Shown here piece after piece: positions 1 to 6,348 of a DNA stretch of 9,174 bases (its first letter is position 1; each line of letters begins with the position of its first letter). Under the pieces are notes generated by a model that saw only the letters and a program-made list of their open reading frames with translations, was not told the DNA's origin and ran no database searches. The position numbers and the translations under genes were made by a program. The DNA is from Planctomycetota bacterium (GTDB lineage: Bacteria; Planctomycetota; UBA8742; SKZP01): assembly GCA_007127275.1 (NCBI GenBank), contig SKZP01000011.1, forward strand, positions 1 to 9,174, given 5' to 3'.

Positions 1-326
1 ACTACGGGCCGGCGCTCGAAGGGGTCGCGGTCGCCTGCGAATGCTACGACAACCCGGTATGCAAGGCCGAGGCTTTCGCCGCCGCTCGCACCGTGATGCG
101 CGAGGTCCCGTGGGTGATGGTCTCCGGCCTGGCCGGCTACACGCCCGCCGACGAGATACGAACTCGCCGCATCCGCGAGAATGTGATCCTTGTCGGCGAC
201 CAAACGAACGCCGCGCAAGTGGGCCGCGGCCTGATGGCGCCGCGTGTCGCCGTTGCTGCCGGCAAGCAGGCCAACGCCGCCTTGTGCCTGCTGCTCGGCG
301 CCGACCCGTGCGAAGCCACCTCGTAG
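1..326 (+). CDS. thiF: ThiF-family adenylyltransferase, C-terminal part (partial at left edge)
   Basis: The reading frame is open from base 3 to the TAG at 324-326 and gives 107 residues; the N-terminus lies outside the window. The visible part matches the C-terminal half of the short, family-2 ThiF proteins (about 200 residues, E1-like Rossmann fold), which adenylate the C-terminus of a sulfur carrier such as ThiS. Supporting segments in order are ACECYDNPVCKAEAF near the start, in the place of the usual 'EAFD..E.KA' helix, then VSGLAGY, then RRIRENVILVGD, and GLMAPRVAVAAGKQAN followed by CLLLG at the end, which is the typical terminus of this family. The ATP-binding GxGxxG region and the catalytic residues are not visible, so activity cannot be judged. 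It converges on the ThyX-like gene with 131 bp between the two stops and no clear terminator there. A different HesA/MoeB/ThiF member is possible; the family is secure, the carrier substrate is not. Confidence 0.8.
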   Translation, partial: YGPALEGVAVACECYDNPVCKAEAFAAARTVMREVPWVMVSGLAGYTPADEIRTRRIRENVILVGDQTNAAQVGRGLMAPRVAVAAGKQANAALCLLLGADPCEATS

Positions 327-457
327 GCCGTCAAGATTGAATCCGTCGGTGAGGCTGCTGCGTTCGGCCCTACGCCGCGGTCGTTGGCTCCGCTGCTCAC
401 GACAGTACGGCCTCGTTTGCGCCGCCCGTCTTACTCTCACGCGGTTGGCGCTACGGG

Positions 458-2110
458 TCACAGCGTACCGCGTAGGGCCTCGTATTCATCCGTTTCGTGG
501 CGCCAGACCTTGATGCCACAGAAGCGGTTGCCCTCGGGGCATACGGGGCGGACACCCGCTTGGCTGCGCAGCGTGCACGGCGGCAGCAGGTAGCGTCCAA
601 TCCGCGGATGCGTCGCCGCAACTTGTTTCGCTTCGTCGAGGCTAGCGCGGAAAATTTCTTCCTGCGCATTGAAGCAGAGCCGCATTTGAAGTTTGTGGCG
701 CATGGCGAGGACGTCGCCGGTTTCGGTAAAGCGAATGGCCTGCGCATTCGGCAGCAAGTAACTGGCTTGCTCCTCGCTCACGCCGTGTTTGCGCAACGCC
801 GCCACGGCCTCGTAGGTGCGCGCCAGAGAGTCGCGGTAGACCCTGCCGAGCTCGGCAAGTGCGCCCCCTTCGGCCTCCGCTTCGAGAATCATCGCCGGCT
901 CCACCGTGTCCGGCTCGTCGAATACGTGGGCCATCAGGACGGGGCGCGAGCCGGGCGTCATGCGGTGGCGCTGGTCTTGGCTGTCCGCGGTGTGAGAGAG
1001 TTTCTTGCGGAAGGTGTAGTTGACGTGCAGCCCGGCGCGCATGAGCTTGTTGTGCAGCGAGAGATTGAGCGACTCGCCGAGCAAGCGGTTGCCCTGCGGG
1101 TCCAACACCGCGGCAACGGCCTCGTCGTCGGACATGGCCGCGGGTAGCACGCCGAGCACTTCACGCACCGACTCGGCAAGCAGTGTCTCCGCCTCCGGCG
1201 TGGCGGCAACGAGCTTCGAGACATGACGGCCGAGTTGCGCGTCGAAGCGCTCGACAAACGCCTTGCGTGACTCAGGCGTCGTTTGCTGCCGCTCGCTGAG
1301 CTCTTGCAGCGCCGCATACTCCGGAGTGGCCTCGAGCGGCAGCGGATCCTCGACGAGATTCGCGTAGTCCGGGTCGAGGTCCAGCACCGCCCGCATCATC
1401 CGTTCGACGACGTAGGCCGTCTCCCGCGGCACGTCCAGCACGCGGCACAGGCGGTGGTAGCGCAGCAACGTCAGGCCGCTAACGGTGTGGTACAGGTAGG
1501 CGAACGTCGCCACGGGAAGCACGTAGCGCGCCACCTCCATGCAGCGCTTCTCGACGTCCTTCGCAGTTTGCTTGGCGTGGCGCTCCTTGGCGCGGCCGGG
1601 GAAGCGTGCGAGGTAGTGCTTGCGCGCCAGCGGCTCGAGCCGTTCGCAAAGCTCTCGGTATGCGCCCATCTGTTGGGCCACGCAGCGCTCGTATATCGCC
1701 AGCGCCTCTCCCTTGAGGCACGGCACGAGCACATGCTCCCGTTGTACCGGTACGTAGCGCTGACTGACCTGCTCGGAGTTGTAAAACGGATGCGCGTGCA
1801 GAAAGCTCCAGATGAACTGGCGGGAAACGTTGGTCAGCGCGAATTGAAAGTGCGCGTGCTGTAGCGTCGTGTGGTGGCCCGCCTCGTAGATGCTGCGCGC
1901 GAGGTGGTCGCGGCGTTGTCTCGCGCGTTCACGCTTCTCAGGCTCGCTCAAGTGTTCGCCGGCGACCTGCTCCGGCGTGACAATCCCCTTGGCTGAGTAG
2001 CACGTGCGCGCCGTGGCGACGGCATTGTCATACGGGCGGACGAAGTATCCGGTGAGAGCGACCTCGGGCGGCGGCGAAAGAAAGGGCGCGGCAGCATTGT
2101 CGTCGGGCAT
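458..2110 (-). CDS. Tandem ThyX-family (flavin-dependent thymidylate synthase-like) protein, diverged active-site motif
   Basis: 550 residues, about twice a normal ThyX (about 220-250), in two ThyX-like halves. ThyX makes dTMP from dUMP using methylene-tetrahydrofolate, FAD and NADPH. First half (about 17-250): H79-H80 with LQH (83-85), VSR (95-97), then SEQVSQRYV (112-120). The canonical RHR-X7-S signature aligns with A106-H107-P108 and S116, so both arginines are lost. The later ThyX segment ARYVLP (194-199) and LLRYHRLCR (215-223) is kept. Second half (about 340-490): an RHR is present (381-383) in QRHRMTPGSRP, but the spacing to the serine is RHR-X4-S; then YLLPN (451-455) and HKLQMRL..NAQEEI (472-486), close to the ThyX dUMP/FAD helix. 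The tail has C512, C524 and C531. I chose the ATG at 2110 because GAGGGG ends 4 nt upstream; a TTG at 2122 would add four residues. Double-length ThyX-like proteins are known, as far as I recall, in deltaproteobacteria. Thymidylate synthase activity is uncertain. Confidence 0.8.
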   Translation of the reverse strand: MPDDNAAAPFLSPPPEVALTGYFVRPYDNAVATARTCYSAKGIVTPEQVAGEHLSEPEKRERARQRRDHLARSIYEAGHHTTLQHAHFQFALTNVSRQFIWSFLHAHPFYNSEQVSQRYVPVQREHVLVPCLKGEALAIYERCVAQQMGAYRELCERLEPLARKHYLARFPGRAKERHAKQTAKDVEKRCMEVARYVLPVATFAYLYHTVSGLTLLRYHRLCRVLDVPRETAYVVERMMRAVLDLDPDYANLVEDPLPLEATPEYAALQELSERQQTTPESRKAFVERFDAQLGRHVSKLVAATPEAETLLAESVREVLGVLPAAMSDDEAVAAVLDPQGNRLLGESLNLSLHNKLMRAGLHVNYTFRKKLSHTADSQDQRHRMTPGSRPVLMAHVFDEPDTVEPAMILEAEAEGGALAELGRVYRDSLARTYEAVAALRKHGVSEEQASYLLPNAQAIRFTETGDVLAMRHKLQMRLCFNAQEEIFRASLDEAKQVAATHPRIGRYLLPPCTLRSQAGVRPVCPEGNRFCGIKVWRHETDEYEALRGTL

Positions 2111-2390
2111 GAATCCCCTCAAAGCCCAGAGACGGCGAATAAAGGACTACAACGCGTTCGCACCCCCCCGAGCCCACCCATGTCGTTGGGCTCCCGGATG
2201 GCCTCCGCGGAGAGCACGCGTTTTACGGCGGCGGCACGCGAACCAGCACGCGCAACCCGACATGCGAAACGCACCGCGGGGACCGAGGTCGCTTGCTGAG
2301 TTTGCTCCCTTCCCTGCGGACGAACGGGCGCCCGACGCAGTCGGTCGGCGTGGGGAACCTACGATCACTGGATCCGTCCACGGCGAAGCC
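2111..2390. other. Intergenic region between the acidic protein gene and the ThyX-like gene
   Basis: 280 bp with no convincing gene; open frames crossing it are Arg-rich shadows. It holds a perfect 10-bp palindrome CTCCGCGGAG (2203-2212), three copies of CACGCG (2215, 2235, 2247), two of them within the 8-mer AGCACGCG, and a run of seven C (2163-2169). I see no U-tract terminator after the acidic protein gene, so read-through into the ThyX-like gene on the same strand is possible. I see no convincing -35/-10 pair. Confidence 0.5.
2115..2120 (-). promoter_or_regulatory. Ribosome binding site of the tandem ThyX gene
   Basis: On the minus strand GAGGGG lies 4 nt before the ATG at 2110 and decides that start over the in-frame TTG at 2122, which this site would overlap. 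Confidence 0.6.
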
Positions 2391-3878
2391 TCATTGTAGA
2401 AAGGTTTCATTCGACGTCGGCGCGTCGTGTTTCTCGGACGCCTCCGAGGAGGTGGCGGCTGTCTCAGCTTCGGCGGACGGTGCTGGCGACGGTGCGTCGA
2501 GGTGGGGAACGTCGGTACGCAGTTGCTGCGGATTTTCCACTGCGGTGCTTGAGCCGGCCTCCCCGGTGCCGCCAGCGTCGGACGTCTGCTCGTTGGACGA
2601 GGGGCCTTGATCTTGCGGTTGTTCTTGCGGTTGTGCGCCTTGTCGCTCGTGCTCGTGCTCGGGCGACTCCGACTGCGCGTCCTCCGCTTCGGCCGGTTGC
2701 GGTGCGCCGCTTGCGTCCGCAGCTTCCGCCGCGGTCTCCCCGGGGATGTCCAACGCTTTTGCGTCAATGGCCGCCGGCCAGACGAGACCCGTACGAGTAT
2801 CCACGTGCGGCTCAGCACGCTCGACGTCGCGCGTCGGCGACTCCTCCAGTTCGAGCCACGCGGCGCCGCCTTCTTTCGCTTCCCGAATGGCCGCGAGCGC
2901 CTCCGCCTCCTCCGACGGGCTCGGCCTCTCCGGTTCCCGTTGCGGCAAGCCCCCCGCCTCGTCCAGCACCGGCAACTCCACGAACGGCTCGGCCTGCGTC
3001 TCGTTGCCGTCCGCCTCCGTCGCCTCCTCCGCCTCGCCGCCGGCCGCTCCCTTCTCCTCCTCATCAGCGGCCGCGGCCCCGGCGCGCCGTTGGCGCTCGC
3101 GCATGTGGCTGCGCACCCATTCTTCGTTGAGCCGTTCCCATTCCTCTTCTTCACGTCGGCGCTTCTCGACGTTGCTCAACGACTCCTCGTATTCTTCCCA
3201 GAAGAAGGCACGCTCGACCGCTTCTTCCTCCTCCGAGGGCTCCGGGCTCTCCGACAAGGCCACGCCCCACTTCGGCTTCGTTGGCGACTCCTTCTTGGCC
3301 GTCCCCGTCGGCTGCGCCGGTGTGACGCCCGCCGCGGGCTGACGTGCCGCCCAGCGACTGCTCGCACCGAGAGCGACCGCCTCGTCGTCGAGCGCTTCGG
3401 CAAACGCCAACAATTCGTCGTCAGAGACCCAGAAGCGCAGGGTCAGCTCACTGTGGCCGGGCACCACCGGCCCATGAGGGAGATAGGCGTTGCCGTCGAC
3501 GGTGAACTCGACACGCACCTGCGGCACAAACACGTTGCGCTGCACCCGCAAACGGAACTCGCGCCCCAAGGGCTCCAGGTCGCCATGCGTCCCGAGGAAC
3601 GTCGCCACCGCGGCAAGTCGGTCCGCGCCACGTGCAAGTTCGTCGAGGCGAACGCTGGATTCCCCGGCGATTAGGCAGCGCAACCCGTCGTTGGCACCGC
3701 TGTCCACGGCGACAGCGCGGCCCCGCGGCGAGGAGCGCTTCCCGCTTTTCGTTCGCACCGCCTCCGGAGACTCAACGAGCCAAAAACGGAAGGCGACGCG
3801 CACACGGTGCTCCTGCTCCTGGAGCTCGAGCTCGAAGCTCTGCGAAAAGCTGTCGTCCCACAAAATGATGCTCGGCAT
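2391..3878 (-). CDS. Hypothetical protein: beta-rich N-terminal domain plus long acidic, low-complexity tail
   Basis: 495 residues; I do not recognise the family. Residues 1 to about 168 look folded: alternating hydrophobic strands such as FELELQ, RVRVAFRFWLV (25-35), REFRLRVQRNVFVPQVRVEFTVDG (in part, 106-129) and ELTLRFWV (144-151), then a short helix DDELLAFAEAL (153-163). After a linker (about 170-210) comes a very charged predicted helix, about 214-265, with E-runs mixed with WE, RRR and RER, possibly a coiled coil. The rest (about 266-495) is rich in E, A, S, P and Q and looks disordered, interrupted by an island around 360-379 containing DTRTGLVWPA. There is no signal peptide, transmembrane segment or catalytic motif, so it is probably cytoplasmic. 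The ATG at 3878 was chosen because GGGAGG lies 6 nt upstream; an upstream in-frame start at 3908 would add ten residues without that support. It lies on the same strand 280 bp upstream of the ThyX-like gene. A scaffold, adaptor or surface-binding role is conceivable, but nothing in the sequence shows one. Confidence 0.7.
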   Translation of the reverse strand: MPSIILWDDSFSQSFELELQEQEHRVRVAFRFWLVESPEAVRTKSGKRSSPRGRAVAVDSGANDGLRCLIAGESSVRLDELARGADRLAAVATFLGTHGDLEPLGREFRLRVQRNVFVPQVRVEFTVDGNAYLPHGPVVPGHSELTLRFWVSDDELLAFAEALDDEAVALGASSRWAARQPAAGVTPAQPTGTAKKESPTKPKWGVALSESPEPSEEEEAVERAFFWEEYEESLSNVEKRRREEEEWERLNEEWVRSHMRERQRRAGAAAADEEEKGAAGGEAEEATEADGNETQAEPFVELPVLDEAGGLPQREPERPSPSEEAEALAAIREAKEGGAAWLELEESPTRDVERAEPHVDTRTGLVWPAAIDAKALDIPGETAAEAADASGAPQPAEAEDAQSESPEHEHERQGAQPQEQPQDQGPSSNEQTSDAGGTGEAGSSTAVENPQQLRTDVPHLDAPSPAPSAEAETAATSSEASEKHDAPTSNETFLQ

Positions 3879-3884
3879 GATTCG

Positions 3885-3890
3885 CCTCCC
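3885..3890 (-). promoter_or_regulatory. Ribosome binding site of the acidic-tail protein gene
   Basis: GGGAGG on the minus strand with a 6-nt spacer to the ATG at 3878. It is a near-ideal Shine-Dalgarno and fixes the start at 3878 rather than at the in-frame start at 3908. Confidence 0.7.
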
Positions 3891-4142
3891 ACAACAAACG
3901 CGGGTCACGACACCGGCAGGCTAGCCGTGTTGCGCACCTCGGTACGAACGCATGAACGCACGCGTCGGCGACACGTTCGCCGCGCACCGCCAACCAACCA
4001 CGTGCGTTCAACCGCCACCCGGGTGAGGTTCGACTCGTCTTGCGTCCGCGCGAAAAACGGCAAGCCCCACCGTCAGCACGAGGCAAGCTACCCAAGCAGG
4101 GGGGTGGGGTCAACAAGCGCGTGGAGGTTTGTAGGGGGCACG

Positions 4143-4155
4143 CGGGCAATGCCCG
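4143..4155. repeat. Small perfect inverted repeat inside the divergent intergenic region
   Basis: CGGGCA-A-TGCCCG reads as its own reverse complement around one central base. As RNA it would form a 5-bp stem CGGGC/GCCCG with an AAU loop. It is nested between GTAGG (4131-4135) and CCTAC (4168-4172), which could close an outer 5-bp stem. No U-run follows, so it is not a standard terminator. Confidence 0.4.
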
Positions 4156-4597
4156 TCGCAGAGCCGTCCTACGGGTTTGTGGTTGGACGAGGATTCGTGA
4201 GTCCGAAATGGCCTCCGCAGTAGCTGCCAGAGGCTTCCTTTCGAACGACGAGCGTCACGAGCAAAGTCTGTGCAAGCGAAGGACGGTGAGCCGCGCAGGC
4301 GTGGCCAGCGACGTCGAGCAGCGAACGGACGACAAGGCCGTTTCGTCGAGCACAGGAGCCCGAATTCGGAAGCGACGCTCTGGCAGACTTCAACCGTACG
4401 TGCCCTCAACGGCTGCAGCCGGCCTTCGCGGGGCCACAAAACACTGCGTATGCCGTACATATGGGGCACGAATGCGCGTCGCCGTACGCCGGTGACGGGA
4501 CGGCTCGGCCGAGCACGGAGGCCCGCCCCCGTATGTGGTTCCGCCCGAACATTGCCTCTGCGACAAGAATCGACGGTACGCTGCTCACACTCCCCTC

Positions 4598-4626
4598 TTG
4601 CCGGAGCCGACCCTGTTTCGTTCAAT
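4598..4626 (+). promoter_or_regulatory. Possible sigma-70-like promoter for the receiver-kinase gene
   Basis: TTGCCG (4598-4603) and TTCAAT (4621-4626) are separated by exactly 17 bp; each matches four of six consensus bases. The -10 element ends 85 nt before the ATG at 4712. Weak by sequence alone. Confidence 0.3.
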
Positions 4627-4711
4627 ACAGGCAAGGTTTTCGAGGAAAGCGGGAGGGAGCGGACACTGGCGCGTGCGTCGCACGTGAAACGAGCACCTCG
4701 ACCGAGCAAGC

Positions 4712-6055
4712 ATGATGGCAAACCGTGCGAGAGCACGAATCGTCGCACTCGACGATGACACCGGGATGCTTGCGTTGCTGCAGCACGCGCTGCACGACGA
4801 CGAGCACAGTCTGAGCGTCTATCAAGATCCCGGAGAAGGGCTGCAGAAGATTCTCGAGCAGCCCCCCGAGCTCGTGATCACCGACCTTTCCATGCCTGGC
4901 GGCTCCGGACTCGAGGTCATCAAGCAGCTGCGCGAGCATTACACGAACGACGAGCTGCCGATCATCGTGCTTTCGGCAACCGGCGACGAAGACGTGATCC
5001 TGCAGTGCTTCGGCGCCGGCGCCACCGACTACCTCGTCAAACCCTTTGGCGAGGGAGAACTCAAAGCGAAGGTGAAGATTCTGCTGCGGCGCGCGCGAGA
5101 GATGCGCGACAGTTCGAAGTCACGACGGCTACCGAGCGTCTTCGACGACGAAAACTGGACCACCTCCGACATCGTCGGCCGCGTCTTCGCCGGCTACCGC
5201 ATCGAGAAGAAAATCGGCGAAGGGGGCATGGGGGTCGTCTACCGCGCCCAGGACACGGCCACCGACGAAGTCGTCGCGCTCAAGGTACTCTCGCCGGTGT
5301 ATGCCCGCGACCAGGCGTTTTTGAAGCGCTTCGTTCGCGAGGCGAACTACCTCAAGGAGGTGGACCACAAGAACATTGCGCGCTTCTACGAGCTCGGCCA
5401 GGTACGCAACACCTACTACATCGCGATGGAGTTCGTCGACGGCCCGAGCCTCGAGGAGATCATGCGCACGCAGGATCTTCTTTCCGAGGTGCGCATCGTC
5501 GACATCATCATCCAGGTTGCCGAGGCGCTCAATGCGCTGCACAAGCAAGGGATTGTTCACCGGGATATCAAGCCGGGCAACGTCCTCGTCGAGGCGGACG
5601 GCACCTGCAAGCTCGTCGACTTCGGGCTGACCAAGCGCCCCACCGACGAGCGGCTCACCGAGCAGAATCTCTTCTTCGGCACCGCCGCGTACATGAGCCC
5701 CGAACAAGCCCGCGGCTCGGCGACGGTGGATATCCGCTCCGACCTCTATGCGCTCGGCGTGTTGTTCTACTACCTCGCCACCGGCGAGTTGCCGTTCGAC
5801 GGTGACGACACCTACGCAATCCTGTTCAAACAGGTCCATGAGGACCCGCCGGAGCCGCAGTCGCGCAATCCGCTGCTCACCGACACGGCGAACTTCATGA
5901 TCCTCAAGATGCTCAGCAAGGATCCGAAGAAGCGCTTCCAGACGCCGGCAGAGCTGTTGCGCGCGCTGCGCAAGCACCGCGAGTTCTTTGTCGCTCGCTC
6001 CGGCCAGTATCCCGGCACGACCACCGAGGGCGTCGGCATGAGCACCGGCGGCTAA
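4712..6055 (+). CDS. Response-regulator receiver domain fused to a Ser/Thr protein kinase
   Basis: 447 residues, soluble, with no signal peptide, transmembrane segment or PASTA repeats. Residues about 8-127 are a CheY-type receiver with the full acidic pocket D14/D15, phospho-acceptor D58 in ITDLSMPGGSG, switch residue S88 (LSATGD) and K110 (VKPF). A short linker (about 130-160) leads to a Hanks-type kinase (about 162-425): Gly-rich loop GEGGMG (169-174), K191 in VALKVL, likely helix-C E210, HRDIKPGN with D285 and N290, DFG (303-305), and GTAAYMSPEQ (323-332). All catalytic residues are present, and the HRD arginine suggests control by activation-loop phosphorylation, with T311, T316 and T324 as candidate sites. 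The layout implies that a histidine kinase phosphorylates D58 and thereby tunes Ser/Thr kinase activity; no partner kinase or target is in the window. The ATG at 4712 (or 4715) is used because an in-frame stop lies at 4685-4687; the Shine-Dalgarno is poor. Such fusions are common in Myxococcota and related phyla. Confidence 0.93.
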   Translation: MMANRARARIVALDDDTGMLALLQHALHDDEHSLSVYQDPGEGLQKILEQPPELVITDLSMPGGSGLEVIKQLREHYTNDELPIIVLSATGDEDVILQCFGAGATDYLVKPFGEGELKAKVKILLRRAREMRDSSKSRRLPSVFDDENWTTSDIVGRVFAGYRIEKKIGEGGMGVVYRAQDTATDEVVALKVLSPVYARDQAFLKRFVREANYLKEVDHKNIARFYELGQVRNTYYIAMEFVDGPSLEEIMRTQDLLSEVRIVDIIIQVAEALNALHKQGIVHRDIKPGNVLVEADGTCKLVDFGLTKRPTDERLTEQNLFFGTAAYMSPEQARGSATVDIRSDLYALGVLFYYLATGELPFDGDDTYAILFKQVHEDPPEPQSRNPLLTDTANFMILKMLSKDPKKRFQTPAELLRALRKHREFFVARSGQYPGTTTEGVGMSTGG

Positions 6056-6085
6056 ACCCCTTGCCGAATGGGATGCCCAATAAGT

Positions 6086-6142
6086 CCACGGGCCGTGGCC
6101 CGAGGGTTGCACGGGAAAGCCACCCACGGGCCGCGCCGTGGG
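6086..6142. repeat. Two palindromic GC-rich repeats sharing CCACGGGCCG
   Basis: The 10-mer CCACGGGCCG occurs at 6086-6095 and 6124-6133, 38 bp apart. The first copy is the perfect palindrome CCACGG-G-CCGTGG (6086-6098), overlapped by CGGGCC-GT-GGCCCG (6089-6102). The second is in the hairpin CCCACGG-6 nt-CCGTGGG (6123-6142). They lie 30 nt after the kinase stop and just before the putative -10 at 6148. They may be stem-loops ending kinase transcription (without a U-run) or operator sites for the queC promoter. Confidence 0.55.
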
Positions 6143-6144
6143 CT

Positions 6145-6153
6145 TGCTAGAAT
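6145..6153 (+). promoter_or_regulatory. Extended -10 promoter candidate for queC
   Basis: TGC followed by TAGAAT fits the extended -10 pattern TGn-TATAAT (five of six in the hexamer). There is no good -35, as is usual for extended -10 promoters. Transcription would start near 6160 and give a leader of about 190 nt. Confidence 0.4.
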
Positions 6154-6348
6154 CACGAATCCGAACTGCAAAGGGTTTCCGGTCACCCCTCTTGGTGGCC
6201 GTCGGCCGGCACCGCACCGAAACTCCCCCGGGCGGTCGTGCAACGAGAACGGGCCAACAAAGTGTTGGAGGAATTGGCTGCAAGATGGCACGTTCGTCGC
6301 TAGCGACGTGCGACCCCTTGCAGCAACCGGCCCTTGCCCCGCACACCC
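6154..6348 (+). promoter_or_regulatory. Structured 5' leader of queC, possible cis-regulatory RNA
   Basis: The leader holds three separate inverted repeats. The first is GGTCACC-6 nt-GGTGGCC (6181-6200; 7 bp with one G-U pair). The second is CCAACA-AAG-TGTTGG (6254-6268), a perfect 6-bp hairpin whose 3' arm overlaps the only strong Shine-Dalgarno-like sequence, GGAGGA at 6267-6272. The third is an outer pair GCTGCAAG/CTTGCAGC (6277-6284 with 6317-6324) that encloses a perfect 14-bp palindrome (6295-6308, centre CTAG). GGAGGA sits just before a TTG (6274) opening a nine-codon frame (MAARWHVRR, stop 6301-6303), and 13 nt before an ATG (6285) in a third frame. I see no match to the preQ1-I or preQ1-II riboswitch patterns, although queuosine genes are often controlled that way. 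The structures are seen in the sequence; a regulatory role is inference. Confidence 0.4.

Larger units (their letters stand above)
3879..4711. other. Long divergent intergenic region, no gene recognised
   Basis: 833 bp between a minus-strand and a plus-strand gene. Open frames exist on both strands (for example 4110-4748 minus and 4270-4758 plus), but their products are Arg/Pro/Ser/Cys-rich with no recognisable segment and no good ribosome binding site, so I treat them as chance. Contents I can support: the ribosome binding site and presumed promoter of the acidic protein gene at the left end, a G-rich run at 4099-4109, a small perfect inverted repeat at 4143-4155, a 10-bp palindrome GGCTGCAGCC at 4411-4420, and a weak sigma-70-like promoter at 4598-4626. 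The length is unusual beside the other gaps here (131 to about 325 bp). A decayed gene or an unannotated RNA is possible. Confidence 0.5.

Noticed and set aside
405..483. Near-identical 12-mers GTACGGCCTCGT (405) and GTAGGGCCTCGT (472) at the ThiF/ThyX junction
   Set aside because: 11 of 12 bases match but the flanks do not align and the second lies in coding sequence; likely chance.
2111..2122. TTG start at 2122 for the ThyX-like gene
   Set aside because: It would place the good GAGGGG ribosome binding site inside the coding region; the ATG at 2110 fits it.
2147..3154. Minus-strand open frame of 335 codons overlapping the acidic protein gene
   Set aside because: Extreme Arg/Pro/Ser content typical of a shifted frame in GC-rich DNA; it also runs through the intergenic gap.
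2607..3674. Long plus-strand open frame of 355 codons opposite the acidic protein gene
   Set aside because: The product is an Arg/Leu-rich shadow with no known segment, no ribosome binding site and full overlap with the better supported minus-strand gene.
4110..4748. Minus-strand open frame of 212 codons in the divergent gap
   Set aside because: It overlaps the start of the receiver-kinase gene, is rich in Arg, Ser and Cys without pattern, and has no recognisable domain.
6107..6153. TTGCAC at 6107-6112 as the -35 of the queC promoter
   Set aside because: The spacer to TAGAAT is 35 bp, far from 16-18 bp; only the extended -10 reading is kept.
5129..6346. Minus-strand open frame of 405 codons opposite the kinase
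   Set aside because: It lies antisense to a gene with complete kinase motifs and reads as its complement.
6154..6348. preQ1 riboswitch in the queC leader
   Set aside because: I looked for the short preQ1-I stem-loop with its A-rich tail and for the preQ1-II layout and found neither.
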